DNA of 64,000 nt. It comes from Armigeres subalbatus (Eukaryota > Arthropoda > Insecta > Diptera > Culicidae). The stretch is from NCBI RefSeq assembly GCF_024139115.2, contig NC_085140.1, positions 338,396,966-338,460,965 of the forward strand. Direction: 5' to 3'. Numbering within the stretch: the stretch's first letter is position 1; the number at the start of each line of letters is the position of its first letter. The notes below the pieces were generated by a model, which saw only the letters and a program-made list of their open reading frames with translations, did no database searches and was not told where the DNA came from. This document shows, in pieces, positions 45,711 to 55,394 of the stretch. Position numbers and translations under genes: made by a program.

Positions 45711-45764
45711 AGCGCTAATTGAACACAAAGCTGCGAGGCGGCAATGTCGGGATGTGAAGCCCAC

Positions 45765-46610
45765 TCTCTCCCGCCGAATGAGCTTTTACAGTCTTCTTCA
45801 AGCCCTGAGGCAGGCTGCTCGCTCTACCAGTAGTATACCTATGGCCTGCAATTCCGCGGTCGCGTCTCCCTCGCCATGGGAGCGTCACTCACTCGTTACA
45901 GAACCGCAAGGTCCTACTGTAGAAAGGGGTGACCTTTCACGCTCTGGTTGTAGGAGCGACTTTCTCTCTTTGCCTCGCTGCTTATCCTGTACCGGATAGC
46001 CAAACAGTATTTATGGGTGTAACCATCATCAACCCTCCACTGCAGATCGCCGGCCAAACGTGAACTGCAAAATGTTACATCTATTATCGATTCCACTCCG
46101 TTTCGCTGGAAGGCACCCCGGGAGCCTTCGATGCCCAGTACGACGTTCAGCTTGGTTAAAGCCTCTAGTAGCGTTTGCCACCTGCGGTTAGTGCAGCGGC
46201 TTCCTCACTCTGTTGCCCACGCATTGACGTCTCCTGCAATGACTACTGGCGTGTGACCCACCACCAGGTCTGATGTCAGCTGATCGAATGGGTGAATTAT
46301 TCTATTGGCCACCTTGGTGGGGCATCTCAGCTTCAGTAGTACACTCTATCTTTACTATAATTGCACCCTATACGGTCTTGTGTTCACCACTTCCTGGATC
46401 TTCCCGTCTTACAAATCCCTGCTGATCTGAATTCGTCCGCTACTCAGTTCCCATTATTTGCAGGGATGCGGTACGGATTCGACAGGATAACGACGTTCGT
46501 GCTCGCTTCTTTTACCGACTGCCACAGCAATTACTGGGCGGCCGCACAATGATTGAGGTTGAGCTGCGTTGAGGGACGTACGCAGGGTCTTGTCCTTAGC
46601 TTATCTTATA
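45765..46610 (-). pseudogene. R1-like LINE, endonuclease part
   Basis: Minus-strand text (about 46270-45990) includes TPVVIAGDVNAWATE, the EEP metal-binding motif, then CTNRRWQTLLEALTKLNVVL and a GVESIIDVTFCSSRLAGD stretch with the DxTFxS motif of R1/LOA endonucleases. Stops interrupt the frame. Upstream sequence to 46610 is diverged. With 42640-43425 it probably forms one element that was split by the Feilai insertion and lost the first part of its RT. Confidence 0.7.
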
Positions 46611-46619
46611 GCTTAGATT

Positions 46620-47040
46620 GACTGTACATATCAATGGTTGCTACTCCGTGATCCAACTGAATAGAGGTTGGGGTTTTCCACCGAATGTTTGACATTTTTT
46701 TGGGTATTCGAACAAAAATCTTTTGAGATTTCGAACACAATCCTTCGATGATTGCTTTTGGATTCCAAGTACAAAATGTTTCCATTCGGAAGCTCAAAAT
46801 GATCCCTTTCGGAAGCTGGAAGCTGGACACTGGAAGCACAAAAGAATTCGGTACATAATCCCAGATTTCACTCGGATGTCTGTAAGGATTCCGTTCGGAA
46901 ACCCAAAACATCTTCGTTACGAAGCCCAACTTTTCTAATACGAACGAAATATTTTTCGGATTGAATTCTTTTAGGTTTCCGAGCGGGTAGTGTATCAATT
47001 TTCCTAAATTGTGAAGTGATTTTGAAGATTTCAATATTTC
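46620..47040. repeat. Degenerate TTCGGAAGC-type minisatellite
   Basis: Words such as CATTCGGAAGCTCAAAATG, CCTTTCGGAAGCTGGAAG and CGTTCGGAAACCC recur every 20-35 bp. They are related to the array at 55060-55390. Open frames here are low-complexity. Confidence 0.55.
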
Positions 47041-47216
47041 ATGGAAAGGAATAAGGATGCAAAATATTCCGGGATCAATAGAAGATTTTTAAGTTGAATT
47101 TGGTTGAGAAGCTATCGGATTTCAGAAGCATACAAATCAATTCCTGACATTCAAGTAAAATATACAGAAGCACTGAATTTCAATAGATTTGAAATCTCGT
47201 AAAATCAGGAGAATGT

Positions 47217-47503
47217 TTCTTCTTCTTATTGGCATTACATCTCCACACTGAGACAGAGCCGCCTCGCAACTTAGTGTTCATTAAGCACTTCCACAGTTAT
47301 TAACTGCGAGGTTTCTAAGCCAAGTTTCCATTTTTGCATTCGAATATCATGAGGCTAACACGATTATATTTTTATGCCCAGGGAATTCGAGACAATTTCC
47401 AATCCGAAAATTGTCTAGACCGGCACCGGGAATCGGACCCAGCCACCCTGAACATGGTCTTGCTTTGTAGCCACGCGTCTTACCGCACGGCTGAGGAGGG
47501 CCC
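47217..47503 (-). mobile_element. Feilai-type SINE, full length, antisense
   Basis: Reverse orientation: the tail CTTCTTCTTATTGGCATTAC is at the left, and the head GAGGGCCC with box A (CCGCACGGCTGA region) is at the right. Box B is changed to GGTCCGATTCC. It lies 1.1 kb upstream of exon 2. Confidence 0.9.
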
Positions 47504-48599
47504 TTGTTTAGGGATTACTGCGATTTTTAAATTGCTGAAATATTTGTAAAATGTTTATTTTTTTTTCAAGATCCAAAATAAAATTTTAGTTGAATTCAAG
47601 TTCATACTTGGAAGTTATTGAGAAATCAAATTTTACCCATCTAGATCGATCAAATACCCCACCATGCGACGGAAAACGGCTGCTGTTGTTCATTGAGCAC
47701 TCTTCTCGCAGTTAGAGGTCCACATCAAGCGATTGGCGACGGTGGCTGTTGCTGTTACTCACATGTTTCACAAGAATCCGCACATGTGCTCACGATTTCA
47801 CACTTTGTCTTATTTCTGTTATTTGCAGCGACGACTACCGACTACCGCGTTGTTACGCTGACGTCGATGTTTTACCGAAACCACTTTCAGTTGTTGCTTT
47901 CTTTAGGGCGAAGGTTTATTAGTCTGTTTTATTGAATGAATCGCGCGGGAGCTGCATTTTTGTTAATGATGTGACCCTTAGTACAGACATTCTCAGCCCT
48001 TTTAAACCACTATTCTCCATTGTAATCCTAATATTTTACACAACGATTACGTGCAATTTAAATTATAAATTTTGATTTGTCGGTAGTTTAGTATTCCGAT
48101 GCATGGCTAATGGTTCAATTCATTTAAAAATTGGCAATCACTCAATCTGCCACTTATTTTCTTAAGTGTACGAAATATAAACCAATACGGTTGACTTTTT
48201 TTCCATCCAATCCGTAGTTTCAGTAATGAATTAATTATGGCGCTTGTATCGACTGAGCACCGATATTTGAGTTCTTATTTGCGCTTAATATAGCTTCTTG
48301 AAGGTGGTTTTCTTCTCAGTTGTCACTTTTGGGATCTACGTGTGCGATTTTGTGCATGCTACAGCGATGGTGATGATGATGATGGTGATGGCTGCGTAGA
48401 AGAAGTTTCGCACATGTTGCTTCTGATGAATTCTACTGAGAAGAATGTTGATGGGTGCACATTACATTTCGGAATCCGTTCGCATTTAATTGCGGAAAGA
48501 CGAGCGTTTAAACTTTATGTGTTTTTAAATCATTGAACAGGAGTTACTCAAAATATTACTAATAACCAAATGTGTGTTTTTTACTGATCTGTATTTCAG
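47504..48599. other. Intron sequence preceding exon 2
   Basis: No repeats were recognised, apart from a GATGATGATGATGG microsatellite at 48369-48390. The polypyrimidine tract GTGTTTTTTACTGATCTGTATTTCAG ends the intron at 48599. Confidence 0.4.
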
Positions 48600-48651
48600 G
48601 TGCAACCGTGGTATCTTGGCGTGTTAACAATCAAGAGCAGCTTTTCGTCAG
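48600..48651 (+). CDS. Glucose-6-phosphate 1-epimerase family protein, coding exon 2
   Basis: This 52-nt internal exon is bounded by TTTCAG|GTGCAACC and GTCAG|GTATGT. With the last base of exon 1 it reads GATVVSWRVNNQEQLFV and ends in phase 2, the next codon starting AG (serine or arginine). GATVxSW followed by a short loop and EQLF is the conserved start of the hexose-6-phosphate mutarotase fold, which continues elsewhere with a lysine-rich stretch and a GGIPxVFPQFG-type motif. That third exon is not visible before 64000. Because the exon is very short, gene finders could miss it. The frame is open only in the phase demanded by exon 1, which supports both exons together. Confidence 0.87.
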
Positions 48652-48729
48652 GTATGTATTTGTTGGAAGTTTTTTACACGGCAAAAAATATTCGAGTCGA
48701 TGTGAACTGTTCGACATGAAACTGCACTA

Positions 48730-49548
48730 GGGTAAGACGGTATAATATGCCCCCCCTAAGGCAACTCCTTGATAACTTTTTACTTTTCAACGCAATTTAT
48801 GAAAACTTCGTGTTATTTGGTAGTCCAGGAAGTCGCAAATGCATTACCCGTGAGTAGTCATATAAAAATATTACAGATAACACGTAATAATGCTTTTTTG
48901 AAAAGTCGTGAAAAATGGATTTAAAAAAGTGCCTGGGCAATACGCCCCACCTTAACCAAAGACGTTTCATAACCCTTCATAAGTATTTTATCAATCCCAT
49001 AATAAAAAGGTTACAAATCCTTATGTGCTTGACATTAAAAACCATCATAAGTCCATTTAAGCAGGATCGAATAACATTTCAATATTTTCCATATAATTTG
49101 GAAGCAACTGTTGCAAGCTCGCTGCGCTTGTGTCCAGTTGGTAAGGGCATATCGTCCTGCCTACACTGGGGCGCTTTGACCAGTGAAACATATTTTCGAA
49201 AAACGTTACATTTTTGAAGATGGAAGCAATATTATATCATATTAACCACTGAGAAAAGTTATTTTGTTGCCCAACTGAGAATTCCAGTGCAAGTTTTGCG
49301 GACAGTATGCTAGCGTCGCTCCAGAATGTTAAACAAACAAACATGAAAAGTTACATCAAAACTGTCACTTTTTGTATTTTGCTATTATTTTTATTAAGTA
49401 ATACAAAAATACATCCACATTCACATAGTATGATGGGTTTACAAATATTTATGGGTACCAACTGATTTTGACCCTTAATTAGTTACAGTTTCCTAGAAAT
49501 CAAAGGGGGGCGTTTTGGCCAGGTGGGGCGCATTATACCGTCTTACCC
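48730..49548. mobile_element. TA-flanked TIR element, 819 bp, non-coding
   Basis: The ends GGGTAAGACGGTATAATATG and (reversed) GGGTAAGACGGTATAATGCG match over 18 bases, with TA on both sides (48728-48729 and 49549-49550). No transposase frame is present. It starts 78 bp beyond exon 2. Confidence 0.8.
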
Positions 49549-50300
49549 TACTTCATGATCACATCAGAAACAATAGCTGAGTTATTCGTACCGGCGTTGG
49601 GGGTAAACATTTTAGCTTCTACGCTGTTCAAACTGACTGTTTAAAAAAAATATGATTTATTCCGGTTTGTGTAAATCAGACACAAAAGTGACCAAACCAA
49701 TACAGTAAAAACTACATCAATTCTGATCGTACCATTGCTACATATTGTGCTCCTAAACTTCATCTCACAGCTCATCGCATCAAAGACAAAGCAATGACCA
49801 ACTAAAGGGATTTTGATTTCAGACCGCATCGTACATTAGTGCTGTGCGGTTCTTTTTTCTTACTGCTGAAGGAAGGTTTTAATGCTACCCGAAGCTATTT
49901 TAATTTCAACAGTGCTTCTCAGCGCTATTTGTACCTACTGATCCCGTTACGATCTTTGCTTGGACCCGTGCCTTCGTTTTACGTTGGACCCGTTTGCGGA
50001 AGTAAAATTCCGACAAGCGGTGGTAATCCTGCAGGGACACCGTTCTGGAAAAAAACTCTTAGAAGGTCACGTCTCCACGCTCAGCAATGAGCATTAATAA
50101 AACAAGAGGAAGGGGGAGTCTCTGAATTCTCTACTTCCTTCTAAGAAACAAAGTTTCAAGACCGCCCTGCCAAAGCGCGGAAAAAATAGAAGGAAGCTGA
50201 AGACTTCAGATGTTCCTTCTAATATTGAAAATAATTCTTCTTCTATCGAACTGAGCAATCATTTGATTCACGATGAAATTGAGCAAATGGAATCTACCTC

Positions 50301-50575
50301 TTCTTCTTCTTCTTCTTATTGGCATCACTTACCCACACTAGGACAGAGCCTAGTGTTCATTAAGCATTTCCACAGTTATTAACTGCGAGGTTTCTAAGGC
50401 AGATTACCATTTTTGCATTCGTATATCATGAGGCAAACACGATGATACTTTTATGCCCAGAGAAGTCGAGACAATTTCCAATCCAATCTAGACCGGCAGC
50501 GGGAATCGAACCCAGCCACCCTCAACATGGTCTTGCTTTGTAGCCGCACGTCTTCCACACGGTTATGGAGGGCCC
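50301..50575 (-). mobile_element. Feilai-type SINE, antisense, in Jockey ORF1
   Basis: The tail repeat CTTCTTCTTCTTCTTATTGG is at the left and the head GGAGGGCCC at the right. Box B reads GGTTCGATTCC in reverse near 50500. A likely short target repeat ACCTCT flanks it. It has lost about 20 bp in the middle of its 3' half. Confidence 0.88.
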
Positions 50576-51429
50576 GAACCTCTAGCTCAGGTGATTCGAT
50601 TCATGCGATTTTGTGATTTTGAGTAACCCTCAGGGGATCAAGGTTTCATTTCAGATTGCCAGGAAGGGTGACTTCCGTGTTTTGCCGGGATTCTATGACG
50701 ATCGCAAACGTCTTCTTTAATATTTAACTGAGAAGCGGCATAAATTCTTCCGGTAGGACGACAAAACTTAGCGATTGTTCAAAGTGGTCTTGAAAGGTCT
50801 CCCCAGTGATGATAAATCACTGGATGAGATTAAAATTGAAATTTCTCAATTTGATTTTCACCGGTTCAAGTAAGGCCGATACAAATATTAAATTTATTTT
50901 ATGTCCGGCCGCTCTTCGAAGGTACGAGGGGGGGGGGATAAAAAAAATAACATAAAACGAAAAAAAAAGTCCAAAATGCAATTCTTCCATGATTTTTTTT
51001 AAATAATAATAGCAAAGGACGTTTAGAGAAAGCAAATAATATAAATATTTGTAACATATTTATCCAGTAGTGAATTTAACACCAAAATTTATGTAAATAA
51101 AAAAATACTGGAACTTAGTTCTGTAGAAATTTTAGTTTTTCTTTTTGTAAAAGGGCTGGTATGCTGCCTAGGCGCTTTCCCAACCCCCCACGCAATCTGA
51201 GATGTCTACTCAAGTGTCTGGTTGCAGATTCTCCTTTAAATATCTTACTCCAAGCAAAGGAACGATACACTGAAAACAACCTTGCTTTTTGAGAGTTACA
51301 GTTCCACTTGTTTTATGAAAAATAAAACATTCATCTAAAAAAGTTCAAAAATAAACTAATACTTTGTAAAAATGGCGATGGGTATTGTTACACAATACAT
51401 AGGCTATACGGCACTGGGATTGGTTTCCT

Positions 51430-51985
51430 TTTTTCTCCACTCTTGACTTTCGAGCCCCACTCTGTTAGACTTTCGTCGCCAGGATATCTCAGGTCTGCCT
51501 CTTCTGCGATGTCCTGCCGGATTCATGTCCAGCACTTGCTTGTAGATTTCGTCTCCGCTCTTACGTGGCGTGTGGCCGGGCTACGCCCATACACACTGTG
51601 GAGCTGCTGTTTATATTGGATTTTGAGCATTCGGGATCCAGTTTTGAGGCTACCAGACTCGAGCTGTAAAACGTGATGAATACTTGCAAATCTATGTGAT
51701 CTCTGCTAATACGCACCAAGTTTCACTGGCGTATAACATCACAGATTTCACGTTAGAGTTGAGTATTCGAGGTTTGGTGCATTGTCTTGACCGATTGGAT
51801 CTCCATGTTCTATGTTAATCTTGGTCCGCCGCTCGACGTTGGTTGGCTTTGGTTTTCGACCTTCTCCACTGTTTGCCCGGCTACCATGGAATTGGAGTTG
51901 TTCATGCCCAACGATTTGGTCTTACTGACGTTGATGAGTAGGAGCGTACGACCAGGGTATTCAGTTTTCTGTTCATGGTAGAGCG
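51430..51985 (-). pseudogene. LINE RT C-terminal fragment, antisense
   Basis: Minus-strand text LLINVSKTKSLGMNNSNSM (about 51950-51890) and TKPRILNSNVKSVMLYASET (about 51780-51720) are the thumb and connection part of a LINE RT of the group also found at 52218-53610. Downstream minus-strand text includes RRRGRPEISWRRK. The frame is broken. Confidence 0.6.
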
Positions 51986-52217
51986 TTGTTGCGTTGGTAG
52001 AGCAGTATGATCATCTGAGTCGAGGTCGTTCGATTGCTCTATGGTGGTGGGCTGCTAGAACGGCCCTTGGTTTCGTCGATTACGATGAGCAACAACAACA
52101 GAAATATAATAACTCTATCCTTGCCTCACTCTGGCGACTTCATTGTACAGGACTCTGGGTTTTGTCTAGACCTCCCTTGCTTCTAGGGACGCCCACAATT
52201 TTCTTGTGATTCAGACA

Positions 52218-53610
52218 ATCCGAGGTCAATCAGTACCAAATGGAGGGACTCGTAGAAGAGAAGTGGGCAGTGAAGAATGCTGCTATCGAAACCGGCGAGA
52301 ACAACTTGGGTGAGCTGCGCATTAAAGAATGGATTACAGATGTTACCCGACGGAATATTTAGGAGCGTATAGCAGCAGAGGCAGAGAAACGGGAAGAACC
52401 AGACAGCTGAAATGTTGGCTCGAGCACTTTTAACATCTTATTCCCGGCTGACCCTATGTTGTCTGTGCGAATGTTGAAGCAACTATTATGCAATATTTTG
52501 CTCCGCTCCGCATCATTCTGGAGCAGGTCAGCAAGGTGGAAGGGTCTCTTTATTTGCTATTCATTGACTACGGAAGGAGTTTCTTCTTCTTCTGCTTCTT
52601 CAATGGTTCTACATTCCAACTGGAATTTGGAACTTGGCCTGGTTTTCAGTTTAGTATTCTTACAGCATATTATTAAAAGCTTTTCTATGTCCGCCTTTGT
52701 ATCTTGTGTGGCAAATACAATGAATACACTATGCCCAGGGTGTCGAGAAAGTTTCCAACTTCCTAGACCGGACCTAGAATCACACTCGCTATCTAAGGAT
52801 TGGCAACGCAAGACTATTGGAGACCCCACGGAAGGAATTTATATTGTCTGAATCACGTATCTGTGTAGCGCCCATTGATGCAAGTGATTTTCAGATAGGG
52901 TCGTAGCTTTAACTGACCCCATTCAGATAGTCGCTGATGTGATGCAAGGATGCATTTTATCTCCACTGTTACTGCTCAACGTAATCGATAAGATCTTGGT
53001 GGGTGCGATTGACCATGTACCATACCTTGAGCAGTTTTGACAATTTATTGCTTTGAAATACCTAGACGACTCTAATTTGGCTAATGATGACGAAACGTTA
53101 TATCAGTACTGCGACGCTCTCTTACGCTGAGTGGGCTCAACGAGCTGACCGTAACGTCTCACTATCAACGTAAGCATGAGTGAGGACAGCCCCTCAAACT
53201 TTGCAGTAGCCAGCGATCGAAGGATTTCAATATCTTGACAGTCTGATATTATCAGATTGCAAATGGGATGTCAGTGGAAGCACTAGTCAGAAAGGCTGTG
53301 GCTACCATCGCGAGGTTCCGAAATAAAAATTATACATATTTTTGAAGACCCAACCAGATTGGATTGATCCACGCACCAAACTTTGAATGTTCTACTCTGT
53401 CGTGAAACGTGTTGTGTAAAAGTAAAGATAAAGCAAATGATGTCTTAAATTTATATATCGGATGATAGCAGTTGGATATCGTGTGCCGAGCAACCAATAA
53501 ATACCATATATCGATAACAATAGATATTCGAAATCGTGGATGGAAATGGGTCGGCCACATACTGCAATGGAGCTTAGAAGAAATCTGTAAGCAAGAGTCC
53601 CCTTTATATT
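52218..53610 (+). pseudogene. LINE pre-RT linker and RT fragment
   Basis: Plus-strand text EEKWAVKNAAIETGENNLGE (linker) is followed after damage by IILEQVSK, then LYLLFIDYGR near motif A. A SINE interrupts at 52583. Beyond it DVMQGCILSPLLLLNVIDKI (about 52940-53000) is the G-Q-G block and LKYLDDSNLANDDETLYQ near 53055-53110 stands at the catalytic motif C. RNRGWKWVGHILQ near 53540 is the C-terminal tail. It is of the same family as 51430-51985 but on the opposite strand. Confidence 0.7.
52583..52827 (-). mobile_element. Feilai-related SINE, antisense, in LINE fragment
   Basis: It starts with the inverted tail CTTCTTCTTCTGCTTCTTC, contains CTACATTCCAACTGGAA and ATGCCCAGGGTGTCGAGAAAG, and has a 13-bp target duplication ACGGAAGGARTTT (52570-52582 and 52828-52840) with one mismatch. 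Confidence 0.75.
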
Positions 53611-53970
53611 CGTGACCTGACAGGATATAGAATATTTATGTTAATAGAGATAATGCTCGATTTTTCACTTTGAATACTTTTGGAGACAAATGTCTGGTCT
53701 GTAAATGATAAATCTCGTGCCATGATAAAAACAGTGATGCAAAATGTTCAAAATTTAAAAATCCTTAAATTTTTTTTTTCGCCCCCTCAATATTTTTGGA
53801 AAATTGAAGGGGGGGGGGGGGTGACATAAAATAAATTTAATATTTGTATCGGCCTAATTAAGATAAAAAAGAAATCTCGCTCTGGTACTTGTCGGAGCGG
53901 TATTTCTCAAGAATTTTATTTAGTACACATTAAAAAAGTCAACTAAATAATATGAAAAGTGATTTCCAAC

Positions 53971-54129
53971 AACGCTGCACAGTAGGCCGCTTTTATGTTT
54001 GAACTACATTAATTATGCATTTCACACATAAATATTGGCAAGAAAAGTGATAGATGTTGTCCAGTCTATCACTTTCCAGGATTCTTTCACGAACTGACTG
54101 TGTATGTGTAGACTAGACTTAGACTAGAC
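53971..54129. repeat. Unassigned insert with short hairpin
   Basis: AAAAGTGATAGATGTTGTCC and CAGTCTATCACTTTCC form a small stem (54044-54075), and a TAGACTAGACTTAGACTAGA run is at 54109-54132. This is foreign to the LINE on either side. Confidence 0.4.
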
Positions 54130-54620
54130 TAGAATTAACAAAAGAATTCCTGGAGGAACTCTTGGGGGAGCCTCCGGGGGAATTCTTGGAGGAACTTCTG
54201 GGGGAATTCTTGGAGGAACTTCCGAACGAATTCCTGGAGGAACTTCCGGCTAAACACCTGGAGAAACTTCTGGAGGAATTCCTGGATAAATTTCAGAGAC
54301 ACTCCTGGAGGTACTTCCGGAGAAACTCCTGGAGAAACTTCAGAACAAATTCCTGGAGGAACTTCCGCAGGACTTCCTGGAGAAACTTCCGTAGGAACTT
54401 CCGGAGGGATTCCTGCAGGAACTTCCGGAGAAATTCCTGGACGAACTCCTGGAGAAATTCTCGGAGAAACTTCCGGTGGGATTCCTGAAGAAATTATTTG
54501 ACGAACTCCTGGAGGAGTTCTTGGACGAACTTCCGGAGGAATTCCTCGAGGAAGTTTCACAGCAATTCCAGGAGCAGCTTTCAGAGGACGTCTTGGTGGA
54601 ATTCACGAAAAAATTGGAAA
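54130..54620. repeat. GGAGGAACTTCCGGGGGAATTCCT minisatellite
   Basis: A unit of about 30 bp (GGAGGAACTTCCGG then AATTCCT) is repeated about 15 times with variation. It is better conserved than the GGAATTCC blocks at 18-21 kb. Long open frames on both strands (PEVPPGI-type repeats) are products of the repeat. Confidence 0.8.
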
Positions 54621-54644
54621 ATTTCTATTGCTTGAAATAAGCTC

Positions 54645-54759
54645 ACGCTGATCCACGATCCGCGCCGCCGCCACCGATTACCAACGACGTGACGCCGCCG
54701 CTGGCTGAAAATAATCTATTACGCCGCCGCCTATAAATTTTTAATCTGCGCACAGGTCT
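54645..54759. repeat. CGCCGCC-rich segment
   Basis: CGCGCCGCCGCCACCGATTACC and ACGCCGCCGCCTATAAATTT occur in a short GC-rich segment of repeat-like character before the LINE 3' UTR. Confidence 0.4.
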
Positions 54760-55059
54760 AGCCCCTTGTAGCCTTAGTATAAATTAGGTTAAGTTTAGTT
54801 TAAGTTGAAAACATTGTAATTCCTATATGGTTCAATCAGAGGAAAAATCCTAACTGCCAGAGGCAATTGAAATGTATTGATAATAACTAAAAATGTAACA
54901 TAGCAAGGATGATTGTGTTAAGAAAACACGGAACACCTAGTCTAAGAGATGAATGCAAATGCAAATAAAATTAGTTTTAAAAAACGTCTAATGAACAAAT
55001 TTTAAAAAAAATCAATGCATTCTACCTGATCGAACACTTCTGAATTGAAACCTAGAATC

Positions 55060-55390
55060 TAAAGGTTCGGAAGCCCCCGGTTGAGAGGCATGAAGGGTTT
55101 TTTTTCTGACAAACTCGATTGCTTCGTTGCAAAAGAATTTGAAGCATCCTTTTACGCTTCTCGGAAGCCTTCTTTCAAGAGGTTCGGAAGCTTTCTTTCA
55201 AAAGGTTCGGAAGCCTCCTTTCAGGATACTTCAAGATGGCCCGGAAGCATTGTTTTAAGACAACCGGAAGCCTTCTTTTAAAAGGTTCGAAAGCCTCCTT
55301 TTAAGAGGTTGGAATCCTTTTCCGAAAAGCTTGGAAGGCTTGTTTCAAGAGGCTCGGAATTATTTTTTTCAATTGGCTTGGATTGGAAGC
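55060..55390 (+). repeat. TTCGGAAGCCTCCTTTCAAGAGG minisatellite
   Basis: A unit of about 25-35 bp (GGTTCGGAAGCCTCCTTTCA) is repeated about 10 times. It is related to the degenerate array at 46620. Confidence 0.7.
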
Positions 55391-55394
55391 CTAC

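Larger units (their letters stand above)
43431..45762 (+). mobile_element. Feilai-type SINE, split into three pieces
   Basis: Piece 1 is 43431-43556 (box A-like TTAACTGTGCGG, box B GGTTCGATTCC near 43494). Piece 2 is 43767-43838 (AGTATCACCGTGCTGGCCTC to CGCAGTTAATAA). Piece 3 is 45712-45762 (GCGCTAATTGAACAC to GCGAGGCGG and beyond). Order and strand match one Feilai copy. A second SINE separates pieces 1 and 2, and a LINE separates pieces 2 and 3. Confidence 0.8.
8006..48599 (+). other. Intron 1 of the epimerase gene, about 40.6 kb, phase 1
   Basis: The donor GTAAGT at 8006 and the acceptor TCTGTATTTCAG ending at 48599 are both consensus. The two flanking exons join without a frame change into conserved protein text. 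The interval holds nearly all the transposons described below, in both orientations, and no other exon that I can recognise. Alternative first exons inside it cannot be excluded. Confidence 0.8.
50874..53854. mobile_element. TIR element of 2,981 bp with TAA target duplication
   Basis: The first 32 bases (starting GGCCGATACAAATATTAAA) and the last 32 (53823-53854) are perfect inverted repeats. TAA occurs at 50871-50873 and 53855-53857. The uninterrupted target CAAGTAATTAAG is present in the first Jockey copy, which confirms the insertion. Inside are G/C homopolymer runs near both ends and LINE fragments in both orientations. No transposase was recognised. The 3-bp TAA duplication and GGCC ends suggest a Harbinger-like non-autonomous element. 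Confidence 0.85.
50090..53970 (+). pseudogene. Jockey-clade ORF1 of copy 2, interrupted
   Basis: The start codon lies at 50090-50092 in CTCAGCAATGAGCATTAAT. The reading corresponds to MSINKTRG..., then the NHLIHDEIEQMESTSS region is cut by the Feilai SINE, and the segment corresponding to LKGLPSDDKSLDEIK is at about 50790-50830. The TIR element interrupts it at 50874. Text after 53855 corresponds to the region just before the zinc knuckles, and the knuckles themselves are gone. Frame is not kept. Confidence 0.75.
49820..54984 (+). mobile_element. Second Jockey/Juan-like LINE copy, fragmented
   Basis: The 5' end (AGACCGCATCG, 49820) and 5' UTR match the minus-strand copy at 33945. ORF1 sequence runs to 50870, resumes at 53855-53970, and then everything up to the 3' UTR is missing. 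The 3' UTR (54760-54984, ending AATAAAATTAGTTTTAAAAAA) corresponds to 29442-29660. Insertions: Feilai at 50301, a TIR element at 50874, and unrelated repeat DNA at 53970-54759. Confidence 0.85.

Noticed and set aside
54135..54606. Collagen-like open frames (PEVPPGI repeats) on both strands
   Set aside because: They arise from the 30-bp minisatellite. The repeat is equally open in overlapping frames on the two strands.
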